Shown one piece after another: positions 45,201 through 52,569 of a DNA stretch of 64,000 nucleotides (within the stretch, counting starts at the first letter, position 1; the number at the start of each line of letters is the position of its first letter). This DNA is from Paenibacillus pinisoli (lineage in GTDB: Bacteria > Bacillota > Bacilli > Paenibacillales > Paenibacillaceae): NCBI RefSeq assembly GCF_003605435.1, contig NZ_QXQB01000007.1:62001-126000 (forward strand), read 5' to 3'. The translations under genes were made by a program, and so were the position numbers. A model generated the notes under the pieces. It had not been told where the DNA came from. It did not search any database and saw only the letters and a list, made by a program, of their open reading frames with translations.

Positions 45201-45311
45201 TGCAATCGGAGCCGCTGTTACCGTCAGCCCGGATAAGGCGAGGATAAGAGCTAACCCTAGATTTAATAGGCGCCGCCACCTCTTGTTGCCGGGTGAGCTA
45301 TGTTGTTTCAA
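39237..45311 (-). CDS. Giant secreted SLH-domain protein with L-type-lectin-like head
   Basis: 2024 residues from TTG 45311 (AAGGAGAG 11 bases upstream; the frame reaches 45398). Signal peptide 'NLGLALILALSGLTVTAAPI' ending near 'AYA'. Then: an L-type lectin-like domain (about 50-400; 'ADGIVFVMQ', 'IGIEYDTYRN', 'HVALDLNGD', 'VYVGFTAATGG'); Ig/Big-like modules including several copies of a SwmB-like block; an invasin-like block ('VTVTDDNGNPLPGAKVTF'); a CnaB-like block ('ETNENGEYEFLIPSKQDY'); a DUF11-like block; and three to four SLH motifs at the end ('YILGYPDGTFKSE', 'FEGSADGKFRPND', 'MITGYSNGSFKPE'). It should be anchored by SLH to pyruvylated wall polymer and bind glycans outside. Confidence 0.88.
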   Translation of the reverse strand: MKQHSSPGNKRWRRLLNLGLALILALSGLTVTAAPIAYAAAPSSAADSSKTYVSMKNADFTVSNPMIGGAITHTGPSTPTGSGLGQLGGQTTAWLQYNYGKSSSNSYTGSEINGLGFQQDKVRLAIQSGNAFGSVFNKERITLTDNRSFSSYFSFKMHGGSQADGIVFVMQTASNEAGAVGGGLGYSGVGKSIGIEYDTYRNVGQDGLDQVNPVRNDPTPVGSIANTRASHVALDLNGDVGHTVHQYGKDIANLDLKRMSLAQTTAEAQADPYKQFHSWIDYNGLTKSFEVYLIRENNSGTFYAPVIKSDGTIQTTGSGQNAQVDTVELGAFPYLNAQGRLVAPLKSDGTEYEIKPIMADKKDLGSNLLQDDVYVGFTAATGGANQFHDINSWYFNNYSGLIVPGTDTQSVEQAPTTISILGKTPLVVEGENYDFQKDAAFGNRPKGNTPVTGTTAASGLSAIEANTEVQAEVKTVDGETIAGYPVTFSMYYVDSYSNVGIGSGRTEVAAKQVDDADVYLTAEGETVKTRTYDRDGALVTFREITVLTDANGIARVNLWNLGKYPHITNVKASIGGEYGDKRYGGGNSDIAPVLFANAIAPEIQTAEVGPDRHTIIVNMDSPTDFNEDERDGFSIKLPTPEGEKDIPLKVVGHGKDKYGVDDPFVLVLEIDPDSPSYPPDLPTDFVIPPNTPPLLYYDKDKGSVQGAGEGGAPLDSFPAPGAPEIPVNNRFAPESIEVVNNMVRNTVEVKFPSFVTASANALEAFALTINDGINPPFKLDLNSSNAAIEAGQSPDKIQLVLANGALPANWNGQIPLNAVVSLSYQAEKLDAVDRITDSSAELGSFINDPVNNQMKPIQAVVINDTTRDKIRVVFAQPLDEASIMNSLSAFAFSLEVDGQVETLTAASVALDSTDSSGKTIVFTLSEGLPADGIPTLPNENAPTNITLHYATGQADEEYAPIDIRESGPNGRSLGYLADFPVDNQMTFEPTAGAIGSKPNQVIVKFPANVDVIGQPGFGVLIDGTVIPAIVVSGSGTDTLTLELTGGNEIPRGAAAELVYQPNGGDIVDAGDPLRVLSPLGPQTGGFPLSNVFVTIETPLNDWAGSKPVTEVTGTSEPGSTVSVIVKDHNNVQLSGSVVSYPISGLWLWTPDTAISVNGVYTVTATAEGKLNTSATANSSFTMDSTIPMGGNVSIVAGPSRNVGDGETPTKVTVTVTDDNGNPLPGAKVTFDRDDASGTPNAGGRFVDENGDPVTEVTTGPDGKAIIYYESPDLTGSTDSQEIVVTASVFDVPNEVSGTATIKITFDPPKLKGKITETDSSGVTNPVAGKTIIVRGQDGSIVATIETNENGEYEFLIPSKQDYTIEYSKTVSDGKTITYKQRAVVDKPLRGDGTDEVTANKAVAGVIGSKDSAGSLHLIDFASLGNEPSQPAFVVFLKKDNEYVNASDPSGALLATPTEADGFQIDENGLFIADGLPQENETYQLEIRYYYNVSDSSGTVIDRPYLIINSKSNGELPTAKVQASGEMNISEELIDPFGSIRNSATGSLIDDRSVTVKLWYANTARNAANGIAPGPVTLPALPGFPPQNNASPTQIVTAGFYAWMVYADSDYYITAEANGYYPYDSRNDTTAHPESSTYIENGKMAIKVERSIVQFDFVMTPRSGSGGGGPLPSNPENPDKPESNKNGELTVNLQTDRPIHQESAESKMTVQYKNMSDADLKEGQIRVTLPEGVKVISADGGTVLAGAIVWNVKDVKKDTSGAFGIVLQWPELGDQEKDRQVTIKVEFVSSDGTVSGGAELSSSLKLLVYSERAGSLVRERYILGYPDGTFKSEKLLLRAELAAIIARMIGEYDSEAKSYTDVPKDFWAAGYISTVTKYKIFEGSADGKFRPNDPVSRAELATVMTRYLKLETGKPIELHFSDVKAGHWAAPAIESLYRNGMITGYSNGSFKPENGIVRSEAVTLINRMLYRGPLTGAEQTWPDVPASYWAFGQIEDASVSHESIRKEVDGSTVEVFVRKIEDQVK

Positions 45312-45586
45312 TTGTTTTTTCTCTCCTTTTCGATAGATTTGTGCTTTCAAAATGGACACAAAACGCCATTTAATATTATACAAACGCGATATAGACAAAA
45401 TCTAAACAAAAGACGGATTGACGTATGAAAATAAGGGATTTTAGTCCTAGTCCCTACTCTGCAATTTGATTACATCAGCTCAGCTTGGCAGCTTGGACAA
45501 GGAGGATAGGCTGGCGGCGTGGAAATAGGTACCAAACCTCTTGGATGCGAGGGTGGTTAACTAAACCTGAAATGGCGGTGAGAGCA

Positions 45587-46201
45587 GTGAATAATTTGAA
45601 GCACGGCGGGTTCTATAAGCTTAGATTCATCCTAACGCCAGAAGAATTTCAAAGTGTGCTGCAGCGCTTAGCGCAAGGGGAAGCGCAGTATCATCAGACG
45701 AACCATGACCGGACCAAGCATGATCAGAGTCAGGTGCATGAAGCCTATACAACCTTCTATCAATATTTTACGGCAACGGAAAAGCCTGATTATTTTCCTT
45801 TCTTTGTGTACTCGATTTCGCTTACGGTGGGCAATGAAAGCTCAGGATTTTTTGTAAGAAATGAAGGAATCAGCTTTCCCTATAACGAACAATGGGCGGA
45901 AGACGAGCTGCCGAATGTCATGCTCTCCTTCCCCAAAGGCTTTCAAATTGACCGGGAAGATGAAAGCGGGAGGCACTATATCTACGAGGATATTCGGGAG
46001 CATTGCCCGTTAACATATGGATTATATGGAGATCTAGCAGCTGAAATAAAGAAAATGACCAAGCCGCTTCGATTCTCCGTTCCAGCAGGCGATACGCTAC
46101 AAGAGCAAAAATCATCTGTTCGTATAAGCAAAGACGCGATGAACGATATGGCGAACTCCTGGATTTTCAGGAAATATCGGCTCGTTATGAATAGCAAATA
46201 G
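45587..46201 (+). CDS. Hypothetical protein
   Basis: About 204 residues if started at GTG 45587 (GGTGAG upstream; starts at 45572 or 45578 are also possible). Begins 'VNNLKHGGFYKLRFILTPEE'. No membrane segment or signal peptide, many aromatic and His residues near residue 35-60. Family not recognised. A clean terminator follows. Confidence 0.55.
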   Translation: MNNLKHGGFYKLRFILTPEEFQSVLQRLAQGEAQYHQTNHDRTKHDQSQVHEAYTTFYQYFTATEKPDYFPFFVYSISLTVGNESSGFFVRNEGISFPYNEQWAEDELPNVMLSFPKGFQIDREDESGRHYIYEDIREHCPLTYGLYGDLAAEIKKMTKPLRFSVPAGDTLQEQKSSVRISKDAMNDMANSWIFRKYRLVMNSK

Positions 46202-46220
46202 GGTGTGACGGGATATGGGG

Positions 46221-46254
46221 AAAAGGAGGGAGATGTATATCCCTCCTTTTTGCA
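46221..46254 (+). terminator. Rho-independent terminator
   Basis: AAAGGAGGGA/TCCCTCCTTT stem, 8-base loop, T-run. Its tail TTTTTGCATTTCGTTG is identical to that of the terminator at 28300-28326. Confidence 0.75.
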
Positions 46255-46379
46255 TTTCGTTGTCAAAGCTCCCGAGCAATAAATATTCTGGTAACAGTGG
46301 GAATTAATTATAATGAAATCATACGTTTTTTCCGATATGAACATAAAGACCCATTCTCACTTTATTAGGAGGTATTCCG

Positions 46380-47216
46380 ATGTCTTCTTTCTCTGCTGTC
46401 TCGAAAACGGATAGAGGGTTAAATAAATTGACTCCAAATGCCGCAAAGGACAAGGAAATGCAAGAACTATATAAACAAAAGATGAAAGTACAGGATGAGA
46501 TCAACAGAGTAAACAACAACCAGGAGATGGATTCCAAGTTAAAAATGGAACGTGTTAAGACGCTAACAAGCAGCATGCAACAAATTGACTCCAGGATCTC
46601 TGAGCTCAAGATGGAGAATATGAAGAAGAATTCTCCTGAAAAAGCCTCATCAGATTCAAAAGCCGCTCCTTCCAAATCGGCTCAGGACCCTGAGCTTGCT
46701 ATTATTATTGAGAAGAGCGCCACTTATTCTCAGTTAAATAAATCAGTGGAACTGCGGGCTAAGCTGGATGGTGAAATCAAAACCTTAGAGGGTGGAGTTC
46801 GATTTGACCGCACACTCTTGGAAAGCAGCCCATCGAATGATAGTGGAAAATCAATGATGCTTCAAAATGCTGAGGACACTGTCTTCAAGATGAAGCGTGA
46901 AATGGTGCAAGACATACAGGTCCAGCGAAACGTTGTAGATCAGAGAATTAAAGAGCTTGTTTCAGAGATTAATGACACCGAGGAGAGCGACGAAGCCCGT
47001 CCAATTATTATAGAGGATGTTCCTGATCATAATGAAAGCCAAAACAATACGTCTAATACCAAAGTACAGCAAGAAGATGTATCTGCTTCTTCTGGTACCA
47101 AGGAACAGCAAGAAGATGTATCTGCTACTTCTGATACCAGGGAACAGCAAGGAAGTGCAGCCGCTTCCTCTGATTCGTCACGCCCAGAAGCTGCATTTAT
47201 TGATATTCGGGTATAA
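46380..47216 (+). CDS. FlxA-like coiled-coil protein with C-terminal tandem repeats
   Basis: 278 residues, AGGAGG six bases before ATG 46380. Two helical coiled-coil blocks (about 20-90 and 105-200; 'KMKVQDEINRVNNN', 'MQQIDSRISELKMEN') are linked by a Ser/Ala/Lys-rich stretch. The tail (about 225-268) holds three 13-residue repeats of the type 'TKEQQEDVSATSD' encoded by 39-bp DNA repeats. No signal peptide. It resembles Bacillales proteins labelled FlxA-like; function unknown. Confidence 0.7.
   Translation: MSSFSAVSKTDRGLNKLTPNAAKDKEMQELYKQKMKVQDEINRVNNNQEMDSKLKMERVKTLTSSMQQIDSRISELKMENMKKNSPEKASSDSKAAPSKSAQDPELAIIIEKSATYSQLNKSVELRAKLDGEIKTLEGGVRFDRTLLESSPSNDSGKSMMLQNAEDTVFKMKREMVQDIQVQRNVVDQRIKELVSEINDTEESDEARPIIIEDVPDHNESQNNTSNTKVQQEDVSASSGTKEQQEDVSATSDTREQQGSAAASSDSSRPEAAFIDIRV
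47058..47174 (+). repeat. Three tandem 39-bp coding repeats
   Basis: Units 47058-47096, 47097-47135 and 47136-47174, each beginning ACCA; the first two differ at only a few positions, the third is more diverged. They encode 13-residue acidic Gln/Ser-rich units. Confidence 0.8.
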
Positions 47217-47283
47217 GAAAAGGTCATTCGTTTGAATTACAGCTTGCAGAAATTAACGTCTCCAAGGTATAGCAACTTATGAG

Positions 47284-47324
47284 AAAGCCCCTCTGCTGCC
47301 AACGCATGCGGAGAGGCCTTTTTT
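47284..47324 (+). terminator. Rho-independent terminator
   Basis: Stem of GCCCCTCT with GGAGAGGCC (G-C rich, one bulge), then six T. Confidence 0.65.
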
Positions 47325-47456
47325 GTGCGAGGCGGCCATAGGCCTTCCTTACTCATCCCTTGGAACCAAGTTTTCTTTTGCAGGCGGGTTATCGAAACTT
47401 TCCATTCCATGGAAGCGTAAAGAAACTAACTCTATCGTTCGGAGGTATACACGGAT

Positions 47457-48338
47457 ATGGATAAAAAGAAAATGGGCGTTCTCAAGAAGCTGTACCTGGC
47501 AACAAACTACACCTATGATCGTGAACGGGAAGTAAGCTTGTATCAGGAGGATTCGTTAACGGACCGGGAGAAAGCGTTGCTGAAGGAAATGAATTGGCCG
47601 GCCAATCAGTTGGAGTGGCTTTCTCACGACTCCTGCGTAAAAGAATTGGTCAAGCTTAGAGGGGACAAGCGGTTAACCCGCGAACGCATCATGGACGGTT
47701 TTGTGGCAGGGATAGGCGGCAGCTATCCTCGGGGGCTGTCCCCGTTCATCAGCTATTACACCATGCAGAACATGCCGGAGCATGAGTTTCAGGAAGCGGA
47801 GCGTTATGCAGCTTGCCGAACCTGCTCCTTTTCGAAGAATAAGAAGGATGGGTTTTGGGAAAATGCTCCTTACCTTCACTATGTCCTTTATTTAGGCAAT
47901 ACGTATGGCTCCAGCCCTTGGGGCGCGCTGCTCGACTTGAAGGAGCTGGCCGGGCAGCCTCCGGTTAAACCAACGAACGAGGATATTGAGGTATTTCGAA
48001 GTCTGCTGGACAGCTTGGCCCGTTCGGGGCCGGATGAGACGCCGGGTGAGTTCGAGAAGCGGCTGGCGGCAGAGAAGCTCATGCCGAAGAACAAGTATGT
48101 GCGGCGGGGAATATTGAAATCCCTGGCTATAGCAGGGGTTATTCCGAACTCGTTGGTCCAGACTTATTTCCATACATGGATCGATTTCGATGATATGGAG
48201 CGCCAAGGAGAGAAGCTTGCGAATACAAAAGGCCGCTCGGACATGGAGATGCCCTGGGCAGCCTGGATCGGAGAGCTAGGAGTGAATTGGGATGTAGCCA
48301 AGGAGCTTTTTGGCGATGAATACGTTGTTCAAGGCTAG
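47457..48338 (+). CDS. Hypothetical protein
   Basis: 293 residues, GGAGG eleven bases before ATG 47457. Helix-rich and charged, no signal peptide; 'HDSCVKELVKLRGDKRLTRE' and 'AACRTCSF' (CxxC) are visible. Family not recognised by name; similar proteins occur as single-copy hypothetical genes in Paenibacillus. Ends two bases from the convergent methyltransferase gene. Confidence 0.65.
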   Translation: MDKKKMGVLKKLYLATNYTYDREREVSLYQEDSLTDREKALLKEMNWPANQLEWLSHDSCVKELVKLRGDKRLTRERIMDGFVAGIGGSYPRGLSPFISYYTMQNMPEHEFQEAERYAACRTCSFSKNKKDGFWENAPYLHYVLYLGNTYGSSPWGALLDLKELAGQPPVKPTNEDIEVFRSLLDSLARSGPDETPGEFEKRLAAEKLMPKNKYVRRGILKSLAIAGVIPNSLVQTYFHTWIDFDDMERQGEKLANTKGRSDMEMPWAAWIGELGVNWDVAKELFGDEYVVQG

Positions 48339-48339
48339 A

Positions 48340-48960
48340 TTAGCCCTTCCTGGCCACAATGAAATATTCTTGGGAGCTTAGGTTTAAGCAATCTGCCTCC
48401 ATTAGGGAGAAGTTCGCCTTCTTCATGTTTTCGACGAGTTGGCTGCTTTTGAATGCTTGGATTGCGGGCATCAAGCCTGCTTTACCGGCAACGGATAAGA
48501 GGCCCTTAAGCAATCTTTTTTCACCGACGCATGGGGTTGCCGAGATGAATAATGCTCCTGGCTTTAACAGCTCGTGTATTCTTTGTAATTCAGCCCCTTC
48601 ATCCTCTAGCAAATGCAAAATATGAAAGGCCAAAATAGCATCGAATGACCCTTTTTTATATCTCTCATCGAATATGGTCGTGTGAGCGTAGCTGATATTA
48701 GCGATACTCCGTTCGAGAGCCTTCTTCCCGGCAATCTCAACCATATTTGCAGATAGATCTATAGCATGAAGCACCTGCACGCTGTCTGCAATTTCATTGG
48801 CAATTAACCCCGTTCCACAGCCGTAGTCCATGACTATGTCACTTGGTTTAAGATAGGTTTTTGTTCTGTTGATGATGGTGTTGTAGATCTGCGCATCCTT
48901 CATCTCGATCTGATCATACTTGCTTGCTGTTTTGTCCCAGAAGCGTTCGGATTTGCTCAC
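48340..48960 (-). CDS. Class I SAM-dependent methyltransferase
   Basis: 206 residues from GTG 48960 (AAGGTG eight bases upstream; the open frame continues to 49092 with an implausible hydrophobic start). Motif I 'IVMDYGCGTGLIANE', acidic loop 'LHAIDLSANMVE', and 'FDAILAFHILHLLED' are the SAM-binding signatures. Resembles ubiquinone/menaquinone-type or generic small-molecule methyltransferases. Substrate unknown. Confidence 0.85.
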   Translation of the reverse strand: MSKSERFWDKTASKYDQIEMKDAQIYNTIINRTKTYLKPSDIVMDYGCGTGLIANEIADSVQVLHAIDLSANMVEIAGKKALERSIANISYAHTTIFDERYKKGSFDAILAFHILHLLEDEGAELQRIHELLKPGALFISATPCVGEKRLLKGLLSVAGKAGLMPAIQAFKSSQLVENMKKANFSLMEADCLNLSSQEYFIVARKG

Positions 48961-49111
48961 TTTAGCGGCACCTTCTTTACTGGAATGTCGATTGCAGGTT
49001 GAAGCGGCAGTAATAGCAAGGACAGAAACGAAGCAATTTTTAAGAAATTTGGTTATGCATAATATTGTAAAGTAGAAAGGGCGGAAGCTCAAATCTTGGA
49101 GGAGTGTGCCT

Positions 49112-49630
49112 ATGAACCATTTGGAATGTATTGAAGCCTACAAGAGCGCTCTACAGCAATATTCGGCAGAACAGCTTCGTTTTATCCCCGCGCAGAAGGT
49201 GTGGTCTCTTGGACAGATGTACGACCATGTTATCCTGACGGCACTTGATTATTTGGATCAGGTAGAAAGCTGCGCATCTGCAAGGGAGGAACAGTCCGGC
49301 GGCAAGACGGAGGCCGGGGAGCAGCTCTTCCGCGCTGGCGGCTTCCCCGCTATTAAGATCAAATTGCCGGACGGACCGGAGAATAACCCTAACAATTTGA
49401 GAACCAAAGATGATCTATCGGAAGGGTTAAGCCAAGTTCTCGCGAGAATAGCGGAATGGGAAGGCCGATTAAAGAATATCCCTCCGAATTATAAAGTAAG
49501 GCATGACGGCTTCGGCTGGTTGAATGCGCAGGAGTGGTTCAGTCTTATTGGTATGCACTTTCGGCATCATCTACGACAACAGCGAGAGCTTGAAGCTGCG
49601 TATGCTTTGGCAAGCGGGAATATGAACTAA
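49112..49630 (+). CDS. DinB family protein
   Basis: 172 residues, GGAGGAG seven bases before ATG 49112. 'KVWSLGQMYDHVI' and 'EWFSLIGMHFRHHLRQQREL' give the His residues of the DinB metal site. Clear paralogue of the protein at 35806 in both motifs and in the middle 'AGGFP' region. Activity unknown. Confidence 0.83.
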   Translation: MNHLECIEAYKSALQQYSAEQLRFIPAQKVWSLGQMYDHVILTALDYLDQVESCASAREEQSGGKTEAGEQLFRAGGFPAIKIKLPDGPENNPNNLRTKDDLSEGLSQVLARIAEWEGRLKNIPPNYKVRHDGFGWLNAQEWFSLIGMHFRHHLRQQRELEAAYALASGNMN

Positions 49631-49726
49631 CCACTGCAAAGGTGCTGTTCCCAAAAAGCAAAATAGCAGTGCTAATTAAATAGACATTCATTTCCCTACA
49701 TGCGCTGATCCATATAAACAAAAATT

Positions 49727-49755
49727 AAGCCGCTGCAGATACTGCAGCGGCTTTC
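49727..49755 (-). terminator. Terminator of the cytoplasmic GH16 gene
   Basis: AAGCCGCTGCAG/CTGCAGCGGCTT perfect stem, 4-5-base loop; on the minus strand followed by AATTTTTG. Confidence 0.75.
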
Positions 49756-49767
49756 CTACTCCCCAAA

Positions 49768-50511
49768 CTACTGATACAGCCAAATCCCCGATACCGTCAT
49801 AACTGCTGGCAGCGCGGATTCATCGATGTCAACATTGTCATACCAGCCGCCTACGGCAAGATTAAGTACCAGGTAGAAGGACTTGTCGAACGGCATGTCC
49901 GGCTCCATCCGGCGCTCGGCATAACAATGCCCGTCAACGAGCCAGCGGATAGAGCCTTCGCTCCACTCCAACGTGTAATCCCGGAATTGATTAATGGTGC
50001 CGTCTTCAAGCTGGAGAGAATACTCGTCAAGCTTCTTATGGTCCCAATCCTTCCCGTAATGCAGCGTGCCGGACACCTGCTGAGGCAGGCGGCCTCTAGC
50101 CTCCATAATATCGATCTCTCCGGAAGCGGGCCATGGTCCGTAAGCCTGCTCCTGCGGCAGCAGCCATATGGCGGGCCATAAGCCTTGCCCGACCGGCAGC
50201 TTGGCGCGAATGACTAATTTGCCGTAGAGATAGGAGAAGTGGTCCTTTGTATCCAGTCGCGCAGACGTGTAGCGGAAGCTCCGACCGTCTTGCGTCTCGG
50301 TAAGCTCGCGACGGGCACACAGGTTAAGGCCGGCTTCATCGATATACAAATTGCTGTCATGGTTCGTATAATATTGCTGCTCGCCGTTCCCCCAGCCCGG
50401 GTGGATCGGCTTGCCGTCGTTATCCAGCAAGTCGTTGCCAAGGCGAATATTCCATGAGCTCAAATCCGCGCGGCTGTCCGCGAAATCCTGCTTCCATATC
50501 AGCTTGTTCAT
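49768..50511 (-). CDS. GH16 beta-1,3-glucanase (laminarinase), no signal peptide
   Basis: 247 residues from ATG 50511. GH16 signature 'ASGEIDIMEARG' with both catalytic Glu, 'PVGQGLWPAIWLLP', 'LNLAVGG'. The family hydrolyses beta-1,3 (and mixed-linked) glucans. Neither the ATG form nor the longer open frame to 50577 has a signal peptide, so the enzyme probably works in the cytoplasm on imported oligosaccharides. Divergent from the permease operon of the same glucan locus, with a 9-bp inverted repeat between them. It is closely similar in motifs to the catalytic part of the secreted enzyme at 58360. Confidence 0.88.
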   Translation of the reverse strand: MNKLIWKQDFADSRADLSSWNIRLGNDLLDNDGKPIHPGWGNGEQQYYTNHDSNLYIDEAGLNLCARRELTETQDGRSFRYTSARLDTKDHFSYLYGKLVIRAKLPVGQGLWPAIWLLPQEQAYGPWPASGEIDIMEARGRLPQQVSGTLHYGKDWDHKKLDEYSLQLEDGTINQFRDYTLEWSEGSIRWLVDGHCYAERRMEPDMPFDKSFYLVLNLAVGGWYDNVDIDESALPAVMTVSGIWLYQ

Positions 50512-50551
50512 CCCCTGAACACTCCCTTCTTCTAATCCCAGAATACTGAAA

Positions 50552-50597
50552 TTTGACCCTTGGTGGAACAAATCCAAAAAAATGGGATAGGGTCAAA
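50552..50597. promoter_or_regulatory. Inverted repeat between GH16 and ABC operon
   Basis: TTTGACCCT (50552-50560) and AGGGTCAAA (50589-50597) are perfect inverses 28 bases apart, in the shared upstream region. Could be paired half-sites for the YesN-like activator or a hairpin. Confidence 0.4.
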
Positions 50598-50659
50598 AAT
50601 CATGGCCTTTTTTTCCTATGCCTATTTTCATTACGATGAGAGGGAAGGGGGCACAGAAT

Positions 50660-51580
50660 ATGTTCCAACAGAGGACAGGACTAGTTAAGTCATTGCTCAG
50701 GCAATGGCAGCTGCAGAGCATGGTAATCCCCGGGATTATCTGGATGTTCATCTTTTGCTACATTCCCATGCTATGGCTGATTATCGGATTTATGGACTAC
50801 AGCATTGCCAAGCCTATGCTGCAATCACCCTTTGTCGGGCTGAAGCACTTTGAGGAATTTATAGGGGATGACCGCTTCTGGCGCTCGATTCGCAACACGC
50901 TGGGCATGAGCGCGATCAAGCTGGTATTCGGTTTTCCGATTCCGATTTTTTTTGCTTTGCTATTGAATGAAATCAGGAGCATACGCTTCAAGCGTACGGT
51001 CCAGACGATCTCGTATTTGCCGCACTTTATCGCATGGACGATCTTCGGCGGCATTATGCTCAACTGGCTCGGTGAAGGCGGTGTCATGAACCAATTGATG
51101 ATGGGCCTTGGCATTCAGGAGCGCGAGATTCTATACAACAGCGATCCGAAGTACTTCTGGTGGATTACGTATTTCTCCGACGTGCTCAAGGAGACAGGCT
51201 GGAGCGCCATTATTTATATCGCTGCTATTGCCGGCATTGACCCGGCGCTGTATGAGGCAGCGGAACTGGATGGCGCTAACCGATGGCAGCGGATGTGGCA
51301 TATTACGGTGCAGAGCATTCGTCCGACCATCGCAATCTTGTTCATTCTGGCAGTCGCCGGAATGCTGGGAAGCAACTTCGAGCAGATCTTCATGCTGAAG
51401 AACAACATGAACATGAGGATGGCGGAAAGCTTGGATCTGTACATTTATAACATGGGTCTCGTATCCGGGCGTCACTCCTTCTCAACAGCTGTGTTGTTCG
51501 CCCGCTCGATCGTGGCGCTGGGACTGTTGTTCCTGGCCAACTACATGTCCAAAAAACTGACAGGCGACAGCATATTCTAA
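50660..51580 (+). CDS. ABC permease (LplB type)
   Basis: 306 residues from ATG 50660, AAGGGGG eight bases upstream. Six membrane segments and EAA loop 'ALYEAAELDGANRWQRMWHI'; ends with 'KLTGDSIF', the typical LplB/YtcP-partner terminus. Imports an oligosaccharide together with the permease at 51597 and the lipoprotein at 52570; ATPase not encoded nearby. Confidence 0.9.
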   Translation: MFQQRTGLVKSLLRQWQLQSMVIPGIIWMFIFCYIPMLWLIIGFMDYSIAKPMLQSPFVGLKHFEEFIGDDRFWRSIRNTLGMSAIKLVFGFPIPIFFALLLNEIRSIRFKRTVQTISYLPHFIAWTIFGGIMLNWLGEGGVMNQLMMGLGIQEREILYNSDPKYFWWITYFSDVLKETGWSAIIYIAAIAGIDPALYEAAELDGANRWQRMWHITVQSIRPTIAILFILAVAGMLGSNFEQIFMLKNNMNMRMAESLDLYIYNMGLVSGRHSFSTAVLFARSIVALGLLFLANYMSKKLTGDSIF

Positions 51581-51596
51581 CGAAGGGGGCAGATCC

Positions 51597-52481
51597 ATGG
51601 AATTACGGGGAAGAATGCGGCGCATCGGAGTGTTTGAAGTCTGCAATACCCTGGTTATGCTGGCGGTTTGTTTTCTGACGCTGTACCCGATCTGGTTCGT
51701 ATTTATCAATTCGCTTAATGCGCCGGAGAAGGCAATACTAGGCACCGTCAACTGGTTTCCGGAAGCGTTCTCGTGGGCAAGCTACAGCGTTGTCTTTAAT
51801 GATAAAGGCTTAATGAATGGCTTCTATGTCACGACCATGCGTACCCTTATCGGCACGACGGCGCATGTGCTGTTCACGGCAATCGTAGCGTATGGCATGA
51901 GCAAGACTAATCTGATTGGCCGTAAGGTCTATATGAAGATTGCCCTGATTACGATGCTGTTCTCAGGCGGACTTATTCCTACGTTTATTCTCATGACGAA
52001 GCTGGGTCTCTACGACAACTTCCTGGTCTTCATCATTCCGGCGATGTACACGTTTTTCAATATGGTCATCTTCATGAGCTTCTTCCGCACGATTCCGGAT
52101 AGTCTGGAGGAATCGGCGAAGGTAGACGGAGCTTCTGATTACGGCGTATTGTTCCGCATCGTCATGCCGAACAGCATGGCTGTTATTGCGACCATCTCGC
52201 TATTCTCGGCTGTCTATCACTGGAACGATTATTATCAAGGCGTCATCTATATCTACTCGCAGGAAAATCTGCCGCTGCAAACGATGCTCTACAAGATTAT
52301 TGCAGAGAACTCTATGTCGTTCATGCAGCAGCAAGCGATGGCGCAGTTCGGCGCCAGGCTGCCGGGCAACTCCATTAAGTTCGCTTCAATGATGGTAGCC
52401 ACGCTTCCTATTCTACTGGTGTACCCCTTTATACAGCGCTATCTGGTCAAAGGTGTTATGATTGGCGCCATTAAAGGGTAA
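51597..52481 (+). CDS. ABC permease (LplC/YtcP type)
   Basis: 294 residues, six membrane segments, starts after AAGGGGG. EAA loop 'DSLEESAKVDGASDYGVLFR' and C-terminal 'YPFIQRYLVKGVMIGAIKG', the family hallmark. Second permease of the glucan-oligomer importer. Confidence 0.92.
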   Translation: MELRGRMRRIGVFEVCNTLVMLAVCFLTLYPIWFVFINSLNAPEKAILGTVNWFPEAFSWASYSVVFNDKGLMNGFYVTTMRTLIGTTAHVLFTAIVAYGMSKTNLIGRKVYMKIALITMLFSGGLIPTFILMTKLGLYDNFLVFIIPAMYTFFNMVIFMSFFRTIPDSLEESAKVDGASDYGVLFRIVMPNSMAVIATISLFSAVYHWNDYYQGVIYIYSQENLPLQTMLYKIIAENSMSFMQQQAMAQFGARLPGNSIKFASMMVATLPILLVYPFIQRYLVKGVMIGAIKG

Positions 52482-52569
52482 GCGTCATACGCCGATCCAA
52501 GATAATGAGCGGAGCGGCGTATGATCCATATATACTAAAAAAGGGATAAAAAGAGAGGATGATCACGTA

